Shown one piece after another: positions 59,630-64,000 of a DNA stretch of 64,000 nt; position 1 is the stretch's first letter; every line of letters starts with the position of its first letter. The notes beneath the pieces were generated by a model. That model was not told the DNA's origin. It searched no databases and saw only the letters and a program-made list of their open reading frames with translations. The position numbers and the translations under genes were made by a program. The stretch is taken from positions 186,001-250,000 of the forward strand of contig NZ_JACCFL010000001.1 in assembly GCF_013410375.1 (NCBI RefSeq), in the 5' to 3' direction. The stretch is from Leifsonia shinshuensis. Lineage in GTDB: Bacteria > Actinomycetota > Actinomycetes > Actinomycetales > Microbacteriaceae.

Positions 59630-59635
59630 AGCTTA
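59630..59635 (-). promoter_or_regulatory. -10 element of the LacI gene
   Basis: TAAGCT on the minus strand, 7 nt before the GTG at 59622. Confidence 0.5.
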
Positions 59636-59636
59636 G

Positions 59637-59664
59637 TCGAATCGTTTCGATCGAAACGATTCGA
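59637..59664. promoter_or_regulatory. LacI-family operator: 28-bp perfect palindrome
   Basis: Perfect palindrome centred on TCGATCGA. It contains two overlapping LacI-type half-palindromes of the form AATCGTTTCGAT / ATCGAAACGATT. It lies just upstream of the repressor's -10 and 72 bp before the MFS ATG, so both genes are likely repressed. Confidence 0.8.
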
Positions 59665-59735
59665 GCGGCGAAAATCCGCTCCCCACCAGAACCCGGCGGC
59701 CGCCCGCGGCCCCCTTCGCTCTCCCAGGACAGCCG

Positions 59736-60995
59736 ATGTCACAGCCGACCCCGACGACGACCCGCAGCCGCCGCGAACTGCGCGCCTGGCGGAACGCCGT
59801 CTTCGTCATCTTCATCCTCAGCGGGCTCGCGATGGCGACCTGGGTGGCCCGCATCCCCGGCGTGCGGGACGACCTAGGCCTCGGCCGCGACCCGTCGTCG
59901 GTCGGCTACCTCATCCTCGGCATGTCGGCGGGCGCGATCGTCGGCCTCTCGGTGTCCTCGCTGGTGCTCGTCCGCTTCGGCCCGCACAAGGGGATGGTCG
60001 GCAGCCTGGCGATCGTCGCGATCGGCACCCTGGCGATCGGTTTCGGCTCGACGGTGTTCCACGCGGTGCCGATGGTCGCGGTCGGCCTGATCCTGCTCGG
60101 ATTCGGCAACGGGATGGTCGACGTGATGATGAACGTGGAGGGCACCGCGGTCGAGCGCGAGATCGGCAAGACGCTGATGCCGCTCATGCACGCCTTCTTC
60201 AGCCTCGGCACCGTCCTCGGCGCCGGCATCGGCGCCGGCGCCGCGGCCCTGCACATCGGCGTGGTCTGGCACCTCTCGTTCATCGCCGTCCTGATGGTCG
60301 TCGTGGCGCTGGTCGCGATCCGCTTCATCCCGCGCGAGGCCGAGCTCGGCGACGAGACGGGCGAGACGGAGCGCGTGCCGTTCGGGCAGCGGCTGCGCGC
60401 CTCGCTGGCGGTCTGGGCGGACTGGCGGCTCATCCTGATCGGCGTCGTCATGCTCGGCATGGCGTTCGGCGAGGGATCCGCCAACGACTGGATCGCGCTG
60501 GCCACGGTGGACGGCCACGGCCAGTCCAACTCCACCGGCGCGCTCGTGTTCGGCTTCTTCGTCTCCGCGATGACCCTCGGCCGCGTGCTCGGCGGCCCGA
60601 TCGTCGACCGGGTGGGACGCGTCGCCGCGATCCGGCTGACCGCCGCGATGGGCGTCGCCGGGCTGCTGCTCTTCATCCTCGGCGGGCCGCTCTGGGTGGC
60701 CGTGATCGGAACCGTGCTGTGGGGCTTCGGCGTCTCCCTCGGCTTCCCGCTCGGCATGTCGGCGGCCTCGGAGGGGACCGAGAACCCGGCCGCGCGCGTG
60801 TCCGCCGTGGCGATCATCGGCTACTGCGCCTTCCTGGTCGGGCCGCCGCTGATCGGCTTCCTCGGCAAGGAGTTCGGCCTCCTGAACGCGCTGTACCTCA
60901 TCCTCGTGCTGCTGGTCGCGTCCTTCCTGGCCGCGCCTGCGGTGCGCCCGGCGGCCGAGCGGCGCGCGCGGGACCTGGCGGCCGCCGCCGACTGA
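59736..60995 (+). CDS. MFS transporter
   Basis: Major-facilitator permease of 419 residues, 12 predicted helices. RIPGVRDDLGLGRD (about 40) and GFGNGMVDVMMNVEGTAVER (about 122) resemble the YbjJ/fucose-permease-like subgroup. Substrate unknown; control by a divergent LacI regulator suggests a sugar or sugar-derived ligand. ATG has an AGGA in the SD region. Confidence 0.88.
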   Translation: MSQPTPTTTRSRRELRAWRNAVFVIFILSGLAMATWVARIPGVRDDLGLGRDPSSVGYLILGMSAGAIVGLSVSSLVLVRFGPHKGMVGSLAIVAIGTLAIGFGSTVFHAVPMVAVGLILLGFGNGMVDVMMNVEGTAVEREIGKTLMPLMHAFFSLGTVLGAGIGAGAAALHIGVVWHLSFIAVLMVVVALVAIRFIPREAELGDETGETERVPFGQRLRASLAVWADWRLILIGVVMLGMAFGEGSANDWIALATVDGHGQSNSTGALVFGFFVSAMTLGRVLGGPIVDRVGRVAAIRLTAAMGVAGLLLFILGGPLWVAVIGTVLWGFGVSLGFPLGMSAASEGTENPAARVSAVAIIGYCAFLVGPPLIGFLGKEFGLLNALYLILVLLVASFLAAPAVRPAAERRARDLAAAAD

Positions 60996-61010
60996 GCTCG
61001 GGCCTCGCAT

Positions 61011-61229
61011 GCGAGCGCACGGAAAGTCAGGCGAAGCCGCGCGAGTCCGCGGATAATCCGCGTACTCGGCAGTCGCCCAACCCGCGAGTACGCGGAAAGT
61101 CAGGCGAGAACACGCGAGTACGCGGATAATCTGCGTACTCGGCTGTTGCCCAACCGGCGAGTACGCGCAAAGTCAGGCGAGAACGCTCGAGTACGCGGAT
61201 TATCTGCGTACTCGGCTGGTGCGCGGCCG
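61011..61229. repeat. Three tandem 73-bp repeats with hairpins
   Basis: Copies start at 61011, 61084 and 61157, exactly 73 bp apart. Each has GGAAAGTCAGGCGA-like sequence (copy 3: GCAAAG...), then a stem: CGAGTACGC...GCGTACTCG around a 9-nt loop (GGATAATCT or GGATTATCT). Stem positions are 61042-61050/61060-61068 (one mismatch), 61115-61123/61133-61141 and 61188-61196/61206-61214. It fills the 281-bp space between the convergent MFS and lactonase genes. No credible ORF. Confidence 0.88.
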
Positions 61230-61276
61230 GCGGGAGCCCGATGTGGAGTCGGACGCGCGTCGCGCGACGGGTTCGC

Positions 61277-62329
61277 TCAGGCGAACGCGAGGCAGACGGG
61301 GGTCGGCACGGGCGAGGAGCCCAGCCGGCGCAGCGCGCGCGTCGCGGGGTCGAACGCGAACACGACGACCTCGTCGCTGTCCTGACAGGCCGCCAGCACC
61401 CGGTCGCCCTCCGGCGAGAGGACCAGGTCGCGCGGCGCCCTGCCGCCCACGGGGACGACCTCCACCAGCTCCAGCCCGGACGTCGACGCGTCGAACGCGA
61501 AGACGGCGATCGTGTCGTCGCCGCGGTTGGTCGCGAGGACGGTGCGCCCGTCCGCCGTCAGCCGCACCGCGGCGGTGAGGTTCGCGGCCGACGCGTCGGC
61601 TGCGGGTCCCCGCGTCCCGACCGAGGAAACTCGCTCGAACCGATCGCCCTCGCGGCGGAGGACCTCGAGCGTGCTGCCGAGCTCGTTCAGCAGGAGGATG
61701 TGCCGGCCGTCCGGGTGGTACGCCAGGTGCCGGGGCCCCTCGGCACCGACCGCGACGGTCGCCTCCGGCCGGAGCGTCAGCTCGCCCGCGTCCGAGAGCG
61801 CGTACCAGCGCACCTCCCCGATTCCGAGGTCCACGACGACGACGGCCCCGGTGACCGGGTCCATGCCGAGCTGGTGCACGTGCGGCGCCTCCTGCCGCAC
61901 CGCATCCGGGCCGCGGCCCTCGTGCTGCACGAACGCGGTCCGCTCGCCGAGCGCTCCGCCGGCGTCGAGCGCGAAGACCGAGACGTTCCCGCCCACGTAC
62001 GTCCCGGTCAGCAGGAACCGGCCGGAGGGGTGCAGCGCCAGATGCGCGGGCGAATCGCCGCCGCTCGACACCCGGCCCAGCGGCCGCAGCGATCCGTCGG
62101 CCGAGCGCGCGAACGCCGAGACGCCGCCGTCCGGCCCGGTCTCCTCCACCGCGTAGACCCGCGAGCCGTCGACCGACACGGCTACCCACGACGGGTTCGG
62201 GACGCGCGCCGCCACGGCGACGTCGCCGACCGCCGTGCCGTCGAACCGTGCCGAGAGCACTCCCTCGGCGTGACCGTCGACGTGCGGGAGGCGCTGGGTG
62301 TACGTGCCGATGAGGAGGTCGTGGGCCAT
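61277..62329 (-). CDS. Lactonase family protein (seven-bladed propeller, Pgl/YbhE-like)
   Basis: A 350-residue beta-propeller of the family including 6-phosphogluconolactonase YbhE. DLLIGTYTQRLPHVDGHAEG begins the fold; GGDSPAHLALHPSGRFLLTG (about 85) and EGPRHLAYHPDGRHILLLNE (about 195) are the characteristic repeated blades. Possible role: hydrolysis of 6-phosphogluconolactone in the pentose phosphate pathway. ATG 62329 chosen; CAGGAT lies 6 nt upstream. Confidence 0.85.
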   Translation of the reverse strand: MAHDLLIGTYTQRLPHVDGHAEGVLSARFDGTAVGDVAVAARVPNPSWVAVSVDGSRVYAVEETGPDGGVSAFARSADGSLRPLGRVSSGGDSPAHLALHPSGRFLLTGTYVGGNVSVFALDAGGALGERTAFVQHEGRGPDAVRQEAPHVHQLGMDPVTGAVVVVDLGIGEVRWYALSDAGELTLRPEATVAVGAEGPRHLAYHPDGRHILLLNELGSTLEVLRREGDRFERVSSVGTRGPAADASAANLTAAVRLTADGRTVLATNRGDDTIAVFAFDASTSGLELVEVVPVGGRAPRDLVLSPEGDRVLAACQDSDEVVVFAFDPATRALRRLGSSPVPTPVCLAFA

Positions 62330-62335
62330 GCCCTC

Positions 62336-62341
62336 ATCCTG
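62336..62341 (-). promoter_or_regulatory. -10-like element of the lactonase gene
   Basis: CAGGAT on the minus strand, 6 nt before the ATG at 62329. Confidence 0.4.
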
Positions 62342-62376
62342 CCAGCACCGCCCAGGCGGCAGCACCGCCGGCACCG

Positions 62377-62382
62377 TACACT
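62377..62382 (+). promoter_or_regulatory. -10 element of nucS
   Basis: TACACT, 6 nt before the GTG at 62389. Confidence 0.55.
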
Positions 62383-62388
62383 TGACCG

Positions 62389-63084
62389 GTGCGCCTCGTG
62401 ATAGCCAACTGTTCCGTCGACTACGCCGGCCGCCTGAGCGCCCACCTCCCGCTGGCCAAGCGCCTGCTCATGCTCAAGGCCGACGGCAGCCTCCTCGTCC
62501 ACTCCGACGGCGGCTCCTACAAACCCCTCAACTGGATGAGCCCGCCGTGCACCCTCACGGTCGACGAGCCCGACGAGCTGCAGCGGGAGGCCGGGATCAC
62601 CGAGGTCTGGCGCGTCACGCAGGCGAAGACCGCCGACATGCTCATCGTCTCCATCCACGAGGTGCTGCACGACTCCGCGCACGACCTCGGCATCGACCCC
62701 GGGCTGCAGAAGGATGGTGTGGAGGCGCACCTCCAGAAGCTGCTGGCCGAGCAGATCCACCTCCTCGGCGATGGCCATGTGCTGGTCCGCCGCGAGTACA
62801 TGACGGCGATCGGGCCGGTCGACATCCTGGCCCGTGACGAGCGCGGCGCCTCAGTCGCGGTCGAGTTGAAGCGCCGCGGCGACATCGACGGCGTCGAACA
62901 GCTCACCCGGTACTTGGAGCTGATGAACCGCGACCCGCTGCTGGCTCCCGTGTCCGGGGTGTTCGCGGCGCAGGAGATCAAACCGCAGGCCCGCACGCTG
63001 GCCGAGGATCGCGGCATCCGCTGCCTCGTGCTCGACTACGACGCCATGCGCGGGCTGGACGACAGCGACAGCAGGCTGTTCTAA
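62389..63084 (+). CDS. nucS: Mismatch endonuclease NucS/EndoMS
   Basis: Cleaves mismatched DNA and provides the non-canonical mismatch repair of Actinobacteria that lack MutS/MutL. The 231 residues have an N-terminal DNA-binding domain ([13 protein letters not shown] at 4-16) and a RecB-like nuclease domain with GPVDILARD (about 144) and [20 protein letters not shown] (about 156), supplying the D-ExK catalytic residues. The protein ends in a typical short acidic/aromatic tail (DSDSRLF), the beta-clamp-interaction region in NucS. Confidence 0.94.
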   Translation: MRLVIANCSVDYAGRLSAHLPLAKRLLMLKADGSLLVHSDGGSYKPLNWMSPPCTLTVDEPDELQREAGITEVWRVTQAKTADMLIVSIHEVLHDSAHDLGIDPGLQKDGVEAHLQKLLAEQIHLLGDGHVLVRREYMTAIGPVDILARDERGASVAVELKRRGDIDGVEQLTRYLELMNRDPLLAPVSGVFAAQEIKPQARTLAEDRGIRCLVLDYDAMRGLDDSDSRLF

Positions 63085-63506
63085 TGGCCGCACCCGCGGG
63101 ACGCTTCCCCCAGACCTACGAGAACGGGCCGGTCCGCAAGGCTCTCGCGGCCATCACGGCAGAGCCGACGCTGGAGAACCTGGAGGCTCTGCTCGCCGCC
63201 GCGACGAAGGGCGGCCTGGTCGTCGACGTCACGGGGTCGACGCCGGACGAGGTGAGACTGCGCACGATCCAGTCGACGGCGGGCGAGCCCGTGCTGCCGC
63301 TGTTCACCTCCATGAAGGCGCTGCGGAACGCCGTCGGCGCCGCCGGAGGCAAGGGAACCCGCGTGCAGGCCGTCATCGTCCCTGCCGCCGAAGCGCTCGG
63401 CTACATCGCCAATGCCGACTTCGTGGCGGTCCAGTTCGACCCGGGAGCGGCGCACACGATGGTCGTCGCGCGCTCGCACATCGAGTCAGCTCTCAGCGAG
63501 CACTGA
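63084..63506 (+). CDS. SseB family protein
   Basis: A 140-residue protein matching the SseB N-terminal domain fold, with LPLFTSMKALRNAV near residue 72. Function of bacterial SseB-domain proteins is unknown. Its ATG shares a base with the nucS stop (TAATG), so the two are co-translated. Confidence 0.82.
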   Translation: MAAPAGRFPQTYENGPVRKALAAITAEPTLENLEALLAAATKGGLVVDVTGSTPDEVRLRTIQSTAGEPVLPLFTSMKALRNAVGAAGGKGTRVQAVIVPAAEALGYIANADFVAVQFDPGAAHTMVVARSHIESALSEH

Positions 63507-63528
63507 CGGCACGCACGAACACCTCACA

Positions 63529-63534
63529 TATCAT
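63529..63534 (+). promoter_or_regulatory. -10 element of the HAD phosphatase gene
   Basis: TATCAT, 9 nt before the ATG at 63544. Confidence 0.4.
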
Positions 63535-63543
63535 GGGACGGCT

Positions 63544-64000
63544 ATGACAAACCCGATCACCACGACCACCGACGCGCCCACGACCGTCGCGCGCACCTGG
63601 ACCTGCGTCCTCTTCGACCTCGACGGCACCCTCACCGACTCCGCACCCGGCATCACCGCCTCCCTGGTGCGCATGTTCGAGACGCTCGGCCTCCCCATCC
63701 CCACCCCCGCCGAGCTCGTGGAGTACGTCGGACCGCCGCTGCTCGACTCGCTGCAGTCGATGGCCGGCTTCGACGAGGCGGCCGCCCGCGACGCCCTCAC
63801 GGTCTACCGCGCGGACTATGCGGCCAACGGCGCGTTCGACAGCGCCGTCTTCCCCGGCATCCGCGGCCTCCTGCAGCGCCTGCAGGCCGCCGGCATCCCG
63901 CTCGCCGTCGCCACCAGCAAGCCGGAGACGCAGGCCACGCGCATCCTGGAGCACTTCGAGCTCGCGCAGTACTTCGACGTCATCGCCGGCGCGACCGACG
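63544..64000 (+). CDS. HAD-family phosphatase, phosphoglycolate phosphatase-like (partial, C-terminus beyond window)
   Basis: The first 152 residues of a haloacid dehalogenase-type hydrolase. Motif I is VLFDLDGTLTDS (about 22-33), the cap domain follows with EYVGPPLLDSL, and motif II is AVATSKPETQA (about 120). Resembles Gph/PgpH-like phosphatases removing phosphate from small metabolites. The window ends before motifs III and IV. Confidence 0.88.
   Translation, partial: MTNPITTTTDAPTTVARTWTCVLFDLDGTLTDSAPGITASLVRMFETLGLPIPTPAELVEYVGPPLLDSLQSMAGFDEAAARDALTVYRADYAANGAFDSAVFPGIRGLLQRLQAAGIPLAVATSKPETQATRILEHFELAQYFDVIAGATD

Noticed and set aside
61011-61229. CRISPR array or attachment site
   Set aside because: The whole 73-bp unit is repeated, including the would-be spacer, and there is no integrase or tRNA nearby.

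Overview
The window is high-GC actinobacterial DNA. Protein content points to the Microbacteriaceae (Leifsonia-like): a coproporphyrin-type haem pathway with HemQ, NucS, a Dpm1-type mannosyltransferase, DUF3618 and holin-like envelope proteins, and a short archaeal-type AspRS. The family assignment is an inference from gene content. No prophage, insertion sequence, tRNA, rRNA or CRISPR array was found; this is chromosomal backbone with some accessory loci.

Layout. 1-3391 (minus): a histidine-phosphatase gene followed by tlpA-ccdA-resB, an overlapping operon for cytochrome c maturation that runs off the left edge. 3498-6838: aspS, convergent radC and a thiolase. 6839-7272: tandem hairpin repeats. 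7273-10926 (minus): prpD-prpB-prpC for the 2-methylcitrate cycle. 10958-21513: mostly single genes, many as divergent pairs (LysE exporter, PEBP protein, Dpm1, TrhO, Na+/H+ antiporter, LssY-C protein, ICL-like lyase, AcuI, and two DUF1304 paralogues around an FAD monooxygenase). 21664-26350: a ROK regulator and a sugar ABC importer. 26642-38082: almost the whole route from glutamyl-tRNA to haem (hemL, hemB, hemD, hemC, hemH, hemQ, hemG/Y, hemE, with hemA divergent), with three small envelope-protein genes inserted. 38117-45855: GNAT, DUF3800, glyS, an MprF-like synthase, a reductase/epimerase and a beta-lactamase-fold protein. 46014-52144: M13 peptidase, small membrane proteins, and a MarR-type regulator with a polyketide-type ABC exporter. 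52231-57046: a J-domain-like membrane protein behind a tiny leader ORF, a secreted HNH nuclease with an unknown partner and an MBL hydrolase, and a MATE exporter. 57054-64000: M20 amidohydrolase, LacI/MFS pair, lactonase, nucS-sseB and a partial HAD phosphatase.

Two patterns stand out beyond the genes. First, about 30 first genes have a TANNNT- or CANNNT-like -10 hexamer ending only 5-9 nt before the start codon, which predicts leaderless transcripts as the dominant initiation mode here; several divergent pairs have these elements almost touching, and one pair overlaps. Second, three intergenic spaces carry short tandem hairpin repeats. One family has arms that closely resemble the Shine-Dalgarno sequence and the 16S rRNA 3' tail, and occurs at two loci 51 kb apart. 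The other is an exact 73-bp triple repeat.
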